The notes beneath the pieces were generated by a model. The model worked only from the letters and a program-made list of their open reading frames with translations, was not told the origin of the DNA and searched no databases. Positions 37,882-47,738 of a stretch of 64,000 bases of DNA are shown in pieces. How positions within the stretch are numbered: position 1 is the first letter of the stretch; every line of letters begins with the position of its first letter. The stretch is from Bifidobacterium olomucense (lineage in GTDB: Bacteria > Actinomycetota > Actinomycetes > Actinomycetales > Bifidobacteriaceae). Location of the stretch: assembly GCF_012932375.1 (NCBI RefSeq), contig NZ_JAAIIG010000008.1:51693-115692 (forward strand), given 5' to 3'. The translations under genes and the position numbers were made by a program.

Positions 37882-38637
37882 ATGATCAAGGTTTCCGTAG
37901 TTGGGGCCAAGGGACGTATGGGCTCGCATGTGGTCGAAGCGGTGAACAACGCCTCGGACACGCAATTGGCCCTCGCACTGGACGCCGGCGATGATCTGAC
38001 TCAGATCACCCCCGACAATACCGATGTCGTGGTGGAGTTCACCGTGCCGAGCGTGAGCCTCAACAACGTACTCACCCTGATCGGTCAGGGCGTGGACGTG
38101 GTGGTGGGCACCACCGGTTGGACCGACGAGAAGCTTGCCCAAGTCAAGGAAGCCATCGCACAGGGTCCGAAGCCAGATGCCCAGAAGGTGTTCATCGCCC
38201 CGAATTTCGCCATCTCCGCGGTGCTTGCCGATTACTTTGCCGTAAAGGCAGCCAAGTACTTCGAATCCGCCGAAGTCATCGAGCTGCATCACCCCACCAA
38301 GGTTGATGCCCCTTCCGGCACTGCGATTCATACCGCTCGCGGTATCGCCGAAGCACGCAAGTCCGCCGGCATGTCCCCGGTGCCGGACGCCACTGAAACT
38401 GACGGCGGTTCCCGCGGTCAGGTCATTGACGGCATTCATGTGCACGCAGTCCGTCTGCGTGGTCTCAACGCTCATGAGGAGGTGCTGTTCGGCAACGCCG
38501 GGGAGCAACTGACCATTCGTGCGGACAGCTTCGATCGGACCAGCTTCATGCCTGGTGTGCTGCTTGCGGTACGCAAGTTGGCCGGCGACGCTCCTACCGG
38601 AGTGACTGTGGGTCTCGATCACTTCCTGGACTTGTGA
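37882..38637 (+). CDS. dapB: 4-hydroxy-tetrahydrodipicolinate reductase
   Basis: 251 residues from ATG 37882 (aagggga upstream; the GTG at 37846 has no such site). It reduces 4-hydroxy-tetrahydrodipicolinate with NAD(P)H in the lysine/diaminopimelate pathway. Visible motifs are the dinucleotide loop GAKGRMG, VEFTVPS, GTTGW, the catalytic region IELHHPTKVDAPSGTA, and the C-terminal FMPGVLLAVRKL. Its product pathway also feeds peptidoglycan. dapA follows after 217 bases that contain a stop-overlapping palindrome and two small hairpins, so the pair may have separate mRNA ends. Confidence 0.96.
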   Translation: MIKVSVVGAKGRMGSHVVEAVNNASDTQLALALDAGDDLTQITPDNTDVVVEFTVPSVSLNNVLTLIGQGVDVVVGTTGWTDEKLAQVKEAIAQGPKPDAQKVFIAPNFAISAVLADYFAVKAAKYFESAEVIELHHPTKVDAPSGTAIHTARGIAEARKSAGMSPVPDATETDGGSRGQVIDGIHVHAVRLRGLNAHEEVLFGNAGEQLTIRADSFDRTSFMPGVLLAVRKLAGDAPTGVTVGLDHFLDL

Positions 38638-38662
38638 TTCACAGCGGATCCGCTGTGAATCA
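38635..38662. terminator. 28-bp perfect palindrome overlapping the dapB stop
   Basis: The palindrome (centre ggatcc) includes the dapB TGA at 38635-38637. It has no loop bases and no T-run. Confidence 0.7.
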
Positions 38663-38752
38663 TTGCGGCCATCGACATCACAACGGCACCGCAATCAAAC
38701 AGGAACCAATATCCAATCAACACTAATTTCACTACCTCATAAGCCAGCATAT

Positions 38753-38811
38753 TGCACATACGCGGACGGTATGTGCAGACCTGCACTACATCCGCGAGAT
38801 CTATGCGGATG
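38753..38811 (+). promoter_or_regulatory. Two hairpins in the dapA leader
   Basis: tgcacatac (38753-38761) pairs with gtatgtgca (38769-38777); catccgc (38789-38795) pairs with gcggatg (38805-38811). They lie 44-100 bases before dapA and could affect its mRNA. No known riboswitch was recognised. Confidence 0.4.
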
Positions 38812-38854
38812 ATGCAAGGACAAGAACAACAAAGAGTCCACAACGGGAAGTACG

Positions 38855-39769
38855 GTGAGCACTATGAGCGAGCATGATATCCACCTTCTTGATCCGGCGC
38901 CTTTCGGTCGTATTCTGCCGGCCATGGTCACCCCGATGAAAGCCGACGGTTCCGTCGATTTCGAAGCCGCACAGAAGCTCGCCAAGTATCTTGTCGCGGA
39001 CGGTGCCGATGGTCTTGTGGTCAATGGCACCACCGGTGAATCGCCCGTCACCCACATGGACGAGAAGGTCGATCTGGTAAGAGCCGTCAAGGAAGTCGTC
39101 GATGTCCCGGTGATTTCCGGTGCCGGCTCCAACGACACCGCCCATACGGTGCGTATGGTCGAGCAAACCCAAGAAGCGGGTGCCGATGCGGTGCTCGTGG
39201 TCATGCCTTATTACTCCCGCCCCTCGCAGAACGGCATTGTCGGCCATTACAAGGCTGTCGATGCATCCGCCGAAAAGCCGATCATCGTGTACGATGTCCC
39301 CGGCCGTACCGGCTTGAAGGTCAAGGTCGAAACCTATGACCGTCTTGCCGAACTTGAACACGTCAAGGCCGTCAAGGACGCCACCGGCGATCTTGCGGCC
39401 GCTGTGGAGAAGCAGCAGCGTACTGGTCTCGCTTGGTATTCGGGCGATGACGGTCTGTTCCTGCCGTTCCTCTCCATCGGTGCCGTCGGCATCATCTCAG
39501 TGATTGCCCACGTCGCCTCCAACCCCATGCAGCAGCTTGTCCAGGCGTTCGATCGTGGTGACATCACCACCGCACGTCGTCTCGCCAACCAGCTCGCCCC
39601 TCTTGTCCACGCGCTGAATGGAGATGGCTATCAGGCCGTCATGGCCAAAGCGGCGCTGAAAATCAAGGGCGTAATCGACTCTACCGAAATGCGTTTGCCG
39701 AACATCGGTCCCGATGCCGTTCAGCTTGATAAGACCGAAGAAGGCATGCGCGCATCTGGACTGCTGTAA
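38855..39769 (+). CDS. dapA: 4-hydroxy-tetrahydrodipicolinate synthase
   Basis: 304 residues. The GTG at 38855 has gggaag at a good distance; ATG 38864 (MSEHDIH) is the alternative. It condenses pyruvate with aspartate semialdehyde, the first committed step to lysine and diaminopimelate. Family motifs are present: NGTTGESPVT, the tyrosine in PYYSRPSQNG, YDVPGRTG, and the Schiff-base lysine in HVKAVKDATGD. RNase J starts 69 bases later, so the two may share a transcript. Confidence 0.95.
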   Translation: MSTMSEHDIHLLDPAPFGRILPAMVTPMKADGSVDFEAAQKLAKYLVADGADGLVVNGTTGESPVTHMDEKVDLVRAVKEVVDVPVISGAGSNDTAHTVRMVEQTQEAGADAVLVVMPYYSRPSQNGIVGHYKAVDASAEKPIIVYDVPGRTGLKVKVETYDRLAELEHVKAVKDATGDLAAAVEKQQRTGLAWYSGDDGLFLPFLSIGAVGIISVIAHVASNPMQQLVQAFDRGDITTARRLANQLAPLVHALNGDGYQAVMAKAALKIKGVIDSTEMRLPNIGPDAVQLDKTEEGMRASGLL

Positions 39770-39838
39770 ACGGGTTGCCGTCCTCCGTCTTCGCATGACA
39801 GAGCGGAGACAACTACAGAACAACGATCTCAAGAAGTT

Positions 39839-41692
39839 ATGGCAACAGAACAGAAGAATAACAAAGCATCCAAGAACTCGAACTCTCGTCGTCGCGGCAC
39901 GGGCCGCGGACGCAATTCCGGCGCGAACAACCGCACGCCATCGCGTAAGATCAACACCCCGCAGCGGGCCACCGCCCCTCAGCAGGATGACGTGTTAATC
40001 GCGCCACCGAAGTACCGCAAGGGCTCCATGCGCATTACGCCGCTTGGTGGTCTGGGTGAAATCGGCCGCAATATGAACGTGATCGAATACAACGGTCACC
40101 TGCTGCTTATCGATTGCGGTGTGCTTTTCCCTGAGGAAGAGCAGCCTGGCGTGGATCTCATCCTGCCTGATTTCGGGTATATCAAGAACCGTCTGGACAA
40201 GGTCGATGCGCTCATCCTGACCCACGGTCACGAAGACCATATCGGCGGTGTGCCGTACCTGCTCAAGCTGCGTCCGGACATTCCGCTGATCGGCTCCAAG
40301 CTTACGCTGGCGTTCGTGGATGCCAAGTGCAAAGAGCATCGCATCAACCCCACCAAGGTCGAGGTTACCGGGCGTGACCGGCTCAAGGTCGGACCGTTCG
40401 ATCTGGAATTTGTCAACGTGACCCATTCCATTCCGGATGCTTTGGCCGTCTATGTCAAGACTCCGGCCGGATCTCTGATCGATACCGGCGACATCAAGCT
40501 TGACCAGCTGCCGCTGGACCACCGCATCACCGATCTGGTGGAATTCGGTAAGATCGGCGAAAAGGGTGTGGACCTGTTGATGATGGACTCCACCAACGCC
40601 GAGGTGCCTGGCTTCGTCAAGCCGGAGACCTCCATCGGTCCGGCTCTTGATCAGGCATTCGCCCAAGCGACCCGCAAGATTATCGTGGCAAGCTTCTCCA
40701 GCCATGTGCATCGTGTGCAGCAGGTGGTGGACGCGGCCCACAAGTATGGCCGCAAAGTGGTGTTCGTCGGCCGTTCGATGGTGCGCAACATGTCCATAGC
40801 CGCTGATCTGGGATACCTGCATATCCCCGAAGGTACCGTTGTGGACCTGAAGCAGGCCAACGACATTCAGGACGACAAACTCGTCTACATGTGCACCGGT
40901 TCGCAGGGTGAGCCGATGGCCGCCTTGGGACGCATCGCCGACGGCAACCACCGCGATATCAAGATCAACGAGTTCGATACGGTGATTCTGGCCAGCTCCC
41001 TGATTCCCGGCAACGAGCACGGCGTATACAAGGTCATCAACAAGCTCGTACAGCTCGGTGCCAAGGTGGTCAACCGCGACAATGCGGCCGTCCACGTGTC
41101 CGGCCACTGCAATGAAGGCGAACTGCTGTACATGTACAACATCGTCAAGCCGAAGTGCGCCATGCCGATCCACGGCGAGAACCGTCATCTGGTGGCCAAC
41201 GGCCTGATCGCCGTCAAGACCGGTGTGGACCCGCAGAATGTGGTGCTTGCCGAAGACGGCGACGTGGTGGACCTCTATCACGGCAAGGCTGCGGTCGTCG
41301 GCTCCGTGCCGTGCGGCTATGTGTATGTTGACGGCGATTCCGTGGGTGAGCTGACCGACGAAGAGCTGGAGAAGCGTCGCATTCTGGGTACTGAAGGCTT
41401 CGTCTCCGCCTTTGTGGTGGTCGACACCGACAACCGTGAAGTGGTCACCGGTCCGAAGATCTACCTGAACGCCGTGGCCGAGGACGAAAGCGAATTCGAT
41501 AAGGTTCGTCACCAGATCGTCGAACAGCTCAACGACCAGATGATGCAGGGCACGAGGGACACGTACAAGCTGCAGCAGATCGTGCGCCGCACGCTGGGCA
41601 GCTGGGTCGCTCGTCAGTTGCATCGCAAGCCGATGATCGTGCCGGTTGTGGCCGACATCGCGCAGGACGTCGATGCTGAGGCGAACAAATAG
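39839..41692 (+). CDS. rnj: Ribonuclease J
   Basis: 617 residues. A basic, disordered N-terminus of about 60 residues (SRRRGTGRGRNSG) leads into a metallo-beta-lactamase/beta-CASP nuclease with THGHEDHIGG, TGDIKLDQLP, SFSSHVHRVQQ and SGHCNEGE, then a C-terminal domain. It degrades and processes mRNA from 5' ends and internally, and matures rRNA. The extra basic N-terminus is common in actinobacterial RNase J and probably contacts RNA. It lies after dapA, a neighbourhood also seen in other actinobacteria. A 14-bp hairpin follows. Confidence 0.95.
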   Translation: MATEQKNNKASKNSNSRRRGTGRGRNSGANNRTPSRKINTPQRATAPQQDDVLIAPPKYRKGSMRITPLGGLGEIGRNMNVIEYNGHLLLIDCGVLFPEEEQPGVDLILPDFGYIKNRLDKVDALILTHGHEDHIGGVPYLLKLRPDIPLIGSKLTLAFVDAKCKEHRINPTKVEVTGRDRLKVGPFDLEFVNVTHSIPDALAVYVKTPAGSLIDTGDIKLDQLPLDHRITDLVEFGKIGEKGVDLLMMDSTNAEVPGFVKPETSIGPALDQAFAQATRKIIVASFSSHVHRVQQVVDAAHKYGRKVVFVGRSMVRNMSIAADLGYLHIPEGTVVDLKQANDIQDDKLVYMCTGSQGEPMAALGRIADGNHRDIKINEFDTVILASSLIPGNEHGVYKVINKLVQLGAKVVNRDNAAVHVSGHCNEGELLYMYNIVKPKCAMPIHGENRHLVANGLIAVKTGVDPQNVVLAEDGDVVDLYHGKAAVVGSVPCGYVYVDGDSVGELTDEELEKRRILGTEGFVSAFVVVDTDNREVVTGPKIYLNAVAEDESEFDKVRHQIVEQLNDQMMQGTRDTYKLQQIVRRTLGSWVARQLHRKPMIVPVVADIAQDVDAEANK

Positions 41693-41780
41693 TAATCAGC
41701 TGCGCAATACTTACGGCACTGCGACAAGCTGAGACAAGCTAATATGCGTGTGCCGAATCGTATGCGACAAACGGAAAACG

Positions 41781-41819
41781 GATAATCCCGGCCGAGCAAT
41801 CCGAGCGGCCGGGATTATC
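41781..41819 (+). terminator. Hairpin between RNase J and pepN genes
   Basis: gataatcccggccg (41781-41794) pairs with cggccgggattatc (41806-41819), an 11-base loop, 88 bases after the RNase J stop. Confidence 0.6.
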
Positions 41820-41871
41820 GGATATCATGCAGAACCATTCGGGAACAACAAGTAAGGAGTGATAGCAAGTC

Positions 41872-44481
41872 ATGCCCGGTTCCAATCTCACCCGCGTCGA
41901 AGCCGAAGAACGTAAGGCTATCGTCGAAGCGCCGATTCATTATCACATCAGCCTTGATCTGACCACCGGCGCGAAGACCTTTGAGTCCTCCACACTGATC
42001 TGTTTCAACGCACAGCCCGGATCGTCGACGTTCCTCGATCTGATCGCCGACGAGGTGACCTCTGTCGAACTCAACGGAGAATCCTTGGATCCCGCCAAGG
42101 TCTTCGCCGATAGCCGCGTCATGCTCCACGACCTCAAGACCAAGAATGAGGTAACCGTCAAGGCCAGGTGCCGCTACTCCAACACCGGTGAAGGTCTGCA
42201 CCGTTCGGTGGATCCCTCTGACGGCAACGTCTATCTGTACTCTCAGTTCGAAGTGCCGGACGCGCGTCGTGTCTACGCTGTGTTCGACCAGCCCGATCTG
42301 AAGGCCACGTTCGATTTCAAGGTGCTTGCTCCTGCAAGCTGGATCGTTACCTCCAACATGCCGGCTTCCAGCGTCGAAGATGATCCGCGGGAAACACAGG
42401 ATGGAACCTTGGGCGACAAGCCGAACGAAACCACCCGTCTGTGGGTGTTCGAGCCGACTCCGGTGATGAGCTCCTACCTGACTGCGATTTGCGCCGGCCC
42501 GTACGCCGAATGGCACACCGAATACCTGAACGAGGATGGTCGTACCGTGCCGATGGCTCAGTACTGCCGCCAGTCTCTGGCCGAGGCCTTCGCCAAGGAT
42601 GTGGACTACCTGTTCGACATCACCAAGAAGGGCTTCGCCTTCTATGCCAAGACTTGGGGCGTGCCGTATCCGTACGCCAAGTTCGATCAGATCTACGTGC
42701 CGGAATACAACGCCGGTGCCATGGAGAACATCGGCATGGTCACCATTCGCGACTCCTATGTGTTCGAATCCAAGGTGACCGACGCTTTGGCCGAACGTCG
42801 TGTGGTGACCGTGCTGCATGAGCTGGCCCATATGTGGTTCGGCGATTACGTGACGATGAAGTGGTGGAACGATTTGTGGCTCAACGAATCCTTCGCCGAA
42901 TTCACCTCCACTCTCGCCACTGCGGAAGCCACCGAATGGCATGATGCATGGGCCACCTTCTGCTCCGGCGAGAAGAGCTGGGCCCTGCGTCAGGACCAGC
43001 TGCCCACCACGCATCCGATCGTCGCCCCGATCAATGACCTCAACGATACCTACGTGAACTTCGACGGCATCACCTACGCCAAGGGTGCCTCCGTGCTGAA
43101 GCAGCTGGTGTTCTACGTTGGACGTGAACGCTTCTTCGAAGGTATTCACAGCTACCTCAACAAGCATGCCTATTCCAACGCCACGCTTGCCGATCTGCTG
43201 GGCGAGCTGGAGAAGACCTCAGGTCGTGATCTGAAGGCTTGGAGCGCGAAGTGGCTGGAGGAATCCGGCATCAACACCATCGCAGCGTCGGTGGCCGAAG
43301 CTGCTGACGGCACCATTGCCGAGCTCAAGCTCACCCAAACCGCTCCGGAAGAGCACCCGGTGCTCCGCCCGCACCGTCTGGCCATCGGCTTCTACAACGA
43401 AGACAAGTCCACTGGCAAGATCGTACGCACCGAGCAGTTCGAACTTGATGTGGATGGCGAGACCACCATTGTTCAGGCCGCCGCGGGTAAGCCACGACCG
43501 GCCCTGATTCTGGTGAATGACGATGATCTGACCTACACCAAGATTCGCTTCGACGCTGAGTCTCAGGCCTTCGCCGAAGCCAACCTGCATCGTTTCGACG
43601 ATGCTCTGGCCCGCGCCGTGACTTGGCTGGCGTTCTGGGATATGACCCGCGATGGCGAATTCCCGGCCGAGCGTTTCGTGGACATGACCCTGCGTCTGCT
43701 GGCCACCGAAACCGAATCCACCACCTTCCGCTACGCTCTGGCCTGCATGAGCACCACCGCCCACCATTATGTGGCACCGGCTCGTCGCGAAGACGTGCTG
43801 CGCCACGTGGCCGCCGGACTGTGGAAGCTGGCCAACGCCGCTGAAGCCGGCTCCGACACCCAGTTCCAGCTCATCACCGCTTACCTCGGTTACGGAGAGG
43901 AAGGCGACGAGGCATTTGCCGCCAACGCTCGTGGTCTGCTCGATGGCACGGTGAGCCTGCCGGGCCTTGACATCGATAACAACTTCACGTGGACCATCGT
44001 CAACGCGCTGGCCAGCGTGAACGAATTCGGCGACAGTGATATCGAGGCACAGCTTGCCAGGCGAGACACCACTGAAAACCGTGAGTTCGCGCTCGGCGCA
44101 CGTGCCGTCAAGGGCACGGCCGAGGCCAAGGATTGGGCATGGGATCAGGCTCTGCACAATGACGATTTGACCAACTCCCAGCTGGAGGCTGTGGCTCGTG
44201 GCTTCTCCGCCACGCCGGACACCGAACTGGCCGAGCCATTCGCCGCCAAGTACTTCGAGACCGTGGACTGGATCTGGGCCAACAAGACCTACCATATGGC
44301 CGAGGCATTGCTCAATGGCCTGTATCCCGGATACGCCGATCCGGCCACGCTGACCCGTCTCGGCGATGCATGGCTGGAGGAACATTTCGCCGCTGACAAT
44401 GCCCTGAAGCGTTTGATCGTGGAGAACGTGGCCTCCTCGCACCGTACGCTGAAGGTCCGCGACTACAACGCCGCCCTGTAA
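41872..44481 (+). CDS. pepN: Aminopeptidase N (M1 family)
   Basis: 869 residues, the usual length for actinobacterial PepN. RBS aaggag. It contains the substrate-binding motif NAGAMENIG and the zinc site HELAHMWFGD with the downstream WLNESFAEF glutamate, so it is catalytically complete. It removes N-terminal residues from peptides in the cytoplasm; no signal peptide. The C-terminal half is the helical ERAP-like domain. Stands alone between two hairpins. Confidence 0.95.
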   Translation: MPGSNLTRVEAEERKAIVEAPIHYHISLDLTTGAKTFESSTLICFNAQPGSSTFLDLIADEVTSVELNGESLDPAKVFADSRVMLHDLKTKNEVTVKARCRYSNTGEGLHRSVDPSDGNVYLYSQFEVPDARRVYAVFDQPDLKATFDFKVLAPASWIVTSNMPASSVEDDPRETQDGTLGDKPNETTRLWVFEPTPVMSSYLTAICAGPYAEWHTEYLNEDGRTVPMAQYCRQSLAEAFAKDVDYLFDITKKGFAFYAKTWGVPYPYAKFDQIYVPEYNAGAMENIGMVTIRDSYVFESKVTDALAERRVVTVLHELAHMWFGDYVTMKWWNDLWLNESFAEFTSTLATAEATEWHDAWATFCSGEKSWALRQDQLPTTHPIVAPINDLNDTYVNFDGITYAKGASVLKQLVFYVGRERFFEGIHSYLNKHAYSNATLADLLGELEKTSGRDLKAWSAKWLEESGINTIAASVAEAADGTIAELKLTQTAPEEHPVLRPHRLAIGFYNEDKSTGKIVRTEQFELDVDGETTIVQAAAGKPRPALILVNDDDLTYTKIRFDAESQAFAEANLHRFDDALARAVTWLAFWDMTRDGEFPAERFVDMTLRLLATETESTTFRYALACMSTTAHHYVAPARREDVLRHVAAGLWKLANAAEAGSDTQFQLITAYLGYGEEGDEAFAANARGLLDGTVSLPGLDIDNNFTWTIVNALASVNEFGDSDIEAQLARRDTTENREFALGARAVKGTAEAKDWAWDQALHNDDLTNSQLEAVARGFSATPDTELAEPFAAKYFETVDWIWANKTYHMAEALLNGLYPGYADPATLTRLGDAWLEEHFAADNALKRLIVENVASSHRTLKVRDYNAAL

Positions 44482-44507
44482 AGGGAAGTCTTCGTTTGTT
44501 TTCGCTG

Positions 44508-44551
44508 CTATGGGTCAAGCGCTGCAAGACATTGCAGCGCTTGACCCATAG
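44508..44551. terminator. 20-bp perfect hairpin after pepN
   Basis: Arms 44508-44527 and 44532-44551 are exact complements with loop gaca, 26 bases after the stop. No T-run. Confidence 0.7.
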
Positions 44552-45075
44552 TGCGTTACAGCGGGGATGTTTTCCCCGGGGATTACAGTCATGTCATACG
44601 ATGTCGCCTAGTGCCGGAGCCAATACCGTGCGTTTATAGAATGCCGATTGGCATAGTCCTCAGGGGATGGCAGGCAATTGCGATTGCCCGTATCATCTCT
44701 CTGATGTGGTTTGTACACATGATTTCATAGCGGGTGCTATTCGGATGATGTACCACGGTGCTGCGGTACGTTATCAATAAATACGAGGTTTCGCATAATA
44801 ATCCCACGAAATTCCGCAGGTTTTCGGTTGCAAAGTTTGTTGGCCCGTTGGCTAGATTGGTACATAATGCGGATTCCAATGATTTTCCAATGAAGTGCCA
44901 CGCATGACACACCATACGTTGCCCAACGCGTCATACACCACGCGGACAATTAGCTCTTGCCGTGACCAAAGAATCTTTATTCCATATAGCAGAAAAACAA
45001 CCGCAATCAGTCATTGACGTCCTTAAGCTCGCTCAAGGCCGGAAGCGTCCGGTTCGTGAGAAAGGATGTCACAGG
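44552..45075. other. 524-base intergenic stretch without a gene
   Basis: No open frame here looks coding. The only candidate signal is a weak plus-strand promoter, TTGGCC (44840-44845) and CATAAT (44863-44868) 17 bases apart, which would drive the downstream permease gene. The composition is more AT-rich than the flanks. Confidence 0.4.
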
Positions 45076-45969
45076 ATGATTGCAGGCTTCTCCATACTGT
45101 CACTGCTGTTAATTCTGCTGGCCGGTATTGGTGCCGGATTCGTGGGATACGCGGTAGGTGCATCCTCGCTGGTTTCCTATCCGGCGCTGCTCGCCTTCGG
45201 CATTCCGCCGGTGCTTGCGAACGCATCCAATACCGTCGGCGTGGTAGGCACGGGTATCGGCGGTGTGATGGGAGCGCGTCGTGAGCTCAAAGGCCAGACC
45301 CTGCGCGTCATCACTTATGTGGCCATCGGCGCCATTGGCGGCGTCATAGGTGCGTATTTGCTGCTGGAACTCGACCCCAAGGTATTCGAATTCGCGGCCC
45401 CTGCGTTGATTCTGTTCAGCTCGTTGATCATCGCCGTCAATCCACGTGGACGTATGCAGGCCAAACAGGCCGCTGCCGATGCCGCAGCACAGCTGGCCAA
45501 CATCAATTCAGCCGTGCAAGCCGTGGCATCGGAGCCGGCTGCCGAACAGCGCAAAGCCGAAGATCGCGCAGCGGGATTTCCCATTGATCAACCGGTACAG
45601 CCGATGAATCAGGATTCCTGGTGGGTTTGGATTGGCGTATGGGCCGTGGCCATCTACTCCGGTTATTTCGGAGCCGGTGCCGGCACCTGCGCGCTCGCCG
45701 TTCTGGATGCTGCCAAAATCGGGCCGTTTCACAAGATCAACGCGTTGAAAACGTTGATCGGTACCGGTGCGAATATCACTGCTTCCGTGGTGTTCATCAT
45801 CAAGGGTGCGGTCGACTGGCCGGCTGCCATCATGCTGTGCCTCGGCTGTTTCATCGGCGGATATATCGCCCCACCGATTACCCGGCGCATCCCCGCGAAT
45901 ATCATGCGTGCAGCCGCCGTGATCGCCGGCATCGTGCTCACCATCGATCTGGCCCTCAAGACCTACTGA
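45076..45969 (+). CDS. TauE/SafE-family membrane permease
   Basis: 297 residues from ATG 45076 (MIAGFSILSLL), with agaaagga upstream. The in-frame extension to 44962 is hydrophilic and lacks a site. Two hydrophobic halves are separated by a charged Ala/Gln-rich loop of about 70 residues (about 130-200). Each half starts with the family's glycine-rich pattern: GIGAGFVGYAVGASS with PPVLANASNTVG, and YSGYFGAGAGTC with FHKINALKTLIG. The family exports sulfite, taurine-derived or other organosulfonate anions. The substrate here is unknown and there are no sulfur genes nearby. Confidence 0.85.
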   Translation: MIAGFSILSLLLILLAGIGAGFVGYAVGASSLVSYPALLAFGIPPVLANASNTVGVVGTGIGGVMGARRELKGQTLRVITYVAIGAIGGVIGAYLLLELDPKVFEFAAPALILFSSLIIAVNPRGRMQAKQAAADAAAQLANINSAVQAVASEPAAEQRKAEDRAAGFPIDQPVQPMNQDSWWVWIGVWAVAIYSGYFGAGAGTCALAVLDAAKIGPFHKINALKTLIGTGANITASVVFIIKGAVDWPAAIMLCLGCFIGGYIAPPITRRIPANIMRAAAVIAGIVLTIDLALKTY

Positions 45970-46266
45970 TCTTACGTGTTTTCGTGCGAAAAGTACGTAA
46001 AACCGGCTTCGTACGCCCTCTTTACGCCCGATTCGCGCGAAACGTGCAAGGGGGCGGAAGCAGGGAAGCGAGGAGAAAAGCCGGGTGATTGGACCACGGG
46101 GCGAGGAGATGTATTTGCTGGGATTTATATGGTACTAGGCAGGCAATTGCAACCGAATTGAGCAGTATTCCGCAAATCAGTATGACATCGTGCCTTGGGC
46201 CGATTACCATGGGTCACGTTATTGGATGAGACGGTATGAAGCCGCTCAAGTGAAGGATGCAAGAGT
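45970..46266. other. Intergenic stretch before glmM
   Basis: About 300 bases with no convincing gene, hairpin or strong promoter. A short plus-strand frame at 45976-46161 has no ribosome-binding site and no family features. Confidence 0.4.
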
Positions 46267-47652
46267 ATGCCGAAAATGTTTGGAACCGATGGTGTTCGTG
46301 GCCTGGCCAACCGTGATCTGACCGCCCGATTGGCGCTGGATCTGGGCGATGCCGCCGTGCGTGTGCTGGGCGATGCCGGCACCAAAGACAACCAGCCGGA
46401 GGGTCGTCGCCGTGCGTTGGTGGGACGCGATACCCGTGTTTCCGGCGACTTCTTGGCTTCGGCTCTTTCGGCCGGCATGTCCGCAGGCGGCTTTGACGTG
46501 ATCGATGCCGGTATCATCCCAACCCCTGGTGTGGCTTACCTGACCAGCGTGCTCAACGTGGAAATGGGCGCGGTAATCTCCGCTTCCCATAATCCGATGC
46601 CGGACAACGGCATCAAGTTCTTCGCCCGTGGCGGCTTCAAGCTGCCCGACCAGAAGGAAGACGAGATCGAAGCGGTGCTCGGCGAGGACTGGGAGCGTCC
46701 GACCGGTGCCGGTGTGGGGCGTGTGAGCCACGACCAGACCACCGCAACCAACCTGTACATCGATCATCTGGTATCCACCATCGCCCCGCTGAACGATGAC
46801 AAGACTCAGCCCAAGCCGTTGAAAGGGCTGAAGATCGTCGCTGACTGCGCCAACGGCGCCACCTCCGTAGTGGCTCCTGAAGCGTTGCGTCGTGCCGGCG
46901 CCGATGTGATCGTCATCAACGCTTCGCCGGATGGCTACAACATCAACAAGAACGCCGGTTCCACTCACCCTGAGCAGCTGCAGGCCATGGTCAAGGCCAC
47001 CGATGCCGTGATGGGCGTGGCCTTCGACGGCGACGCCGATCGCTGTCTGGCGGTCGATGAAGACGGCAACATGGTCAACGGCGATCAGATCATGGGTATT
47101 CTGGCCCGTGCCAAGCAGCGTGAGGGCAAGTTGGCCCATGACACGCTGGTGGTTACGGTGATGAGCAATCTGGGCTTGAAGCTCGCCCTGAAAGACATGG
47201 GCATCAAGACCGTGGAGACCTCGGTGGGCGACCGTTACGTGCTGGAAGAGATGCTCAAGGGCGGCTACACGCTCGGCGGTGAGCAGTCCGGCCACGTGAT
47301 CAACCGCGAATTCGCTACCACCGGTGACGGCACCCTGACGGCTCTGACCCTGTGCAATGAGGTCGTCAAGTCCGGCAAGAGCCTGAAGGAACTCGCCGCT
47401 GACTTCCCGCAGCTGCCGCAGACCCTGATTAACGTGCCGAACGTCGACAAGAAGGCCGCCGCGACCAACAAACGTATTCAAGCAGCAGTGGCCCACGAAG
47501 AGGAGCTGCTGGGCGATTCCGGTCGTGTGCTGCTGCGCCCCTCCGGCACTGAACCGTTGGTGCGTGTGATGGCCGAGGCCGCAACTCAGGCGTATGCGGA
47601 TGAGGTCTGCACCCGTCTGGCCAAGATCGTGGCCGAAGAACTCGCCTTGTGA
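46267..47652 (+). CDS. glmM: Phosphoglucosamine mutase
   Basis: 461 residues. RBS gaagga. It converts glucosamine-6-phosphate to glucosamine-1-phosphate for UDP-GlcNAc and cell wall synthesis. Motifs: FGTDGVRG, the phosphoserine loop SASHNPMPDNGIK, the metal loop FDGDADRC, GEQSGHV, and the phosphate-binding RPSGTEPLVRVM. glmS, the preceding enzyme of the pathway, lies 12 kb downstream in this window. The stop is inside a 14-bp hairpin. Confidence 0.96.
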   Translation: MPKMFGTDGVRGLANRDLTARLALDLGDAAVRVLGDAGTKDNQPEGRRRALVGRDTRVSGDFLASALSAGMSAGGFDVIDAGIIPTPGVAYLTSVLNVEMGAVISASHNPMPDNGIKFFARGGFKLPDQKEDEIEAVLGEDWERPTGAGVGRVSHDQTTATNLYIDHLVSTIAPLNDDKTQPKPLKGLKIVADCANGATSVVAPEALRRAGADVIVINASPDGYNINKNAGSTHPEQLQAMVKATDAVMGVAFDGDADRCLAVDEDGNMVNGDQIMGILARAKQREGKLAHDTLVVTVMSNLGLKLALKDMGIKTVETSVGDRYVLEEMLKGGYTLGGEQSGHVINREFATTGDGTLTALTLCNEVVKSGKSLKELAADFPQLPQTLINVPNVDKKAAATNKRIQAAVAHEEELLGDSGRVLLRPSGTEPLVRVMAEAATQAYADEVCTRLAKIVAEELAL

Positions 47653-47683
47653 CCGTTTTCGGAAATGATTTTCCGAAAACGGT
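47652..47683 (+). terminator. Hairpin overlapping the glmM stop
   Basis: accgttttcggaaa (47652-47665) pairs exactly with tttccgaaaacggt (47670-47683), loop tgat. The last base of the TGA is in the stem. Confidence 0.6.
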
Positions 47684-47738
47684 TCCGGCTCTCCTGACTG
47701 AATCACCCACACCGTCCCCATCTCAAGGAACACCATTC

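Noticed and set aside
38663..38854. Lysine riboswitch before dapA
   Set aside because: The leader is too short and shows only two simple hairpins, not the multi-helix junction of that riboswitch.
39995..41623. Long minus-strand frame opposite RNase J
   Set aside because: Register shadow of a highly biased gene; the predicted protein (repeated HVxx, DxAVG) has no family features. The same reasoning removes 46246-47736, 52654-53991, 54950-55984 and 59509-60975 on the minus strand.
47649..47738. Longer N-terminus for peptide deformylase from GTG 47649
   Set aside because: It would run through the glmM stop hairpin and encode an untypical sequence; ATG 47739 has aaggaa upstream.
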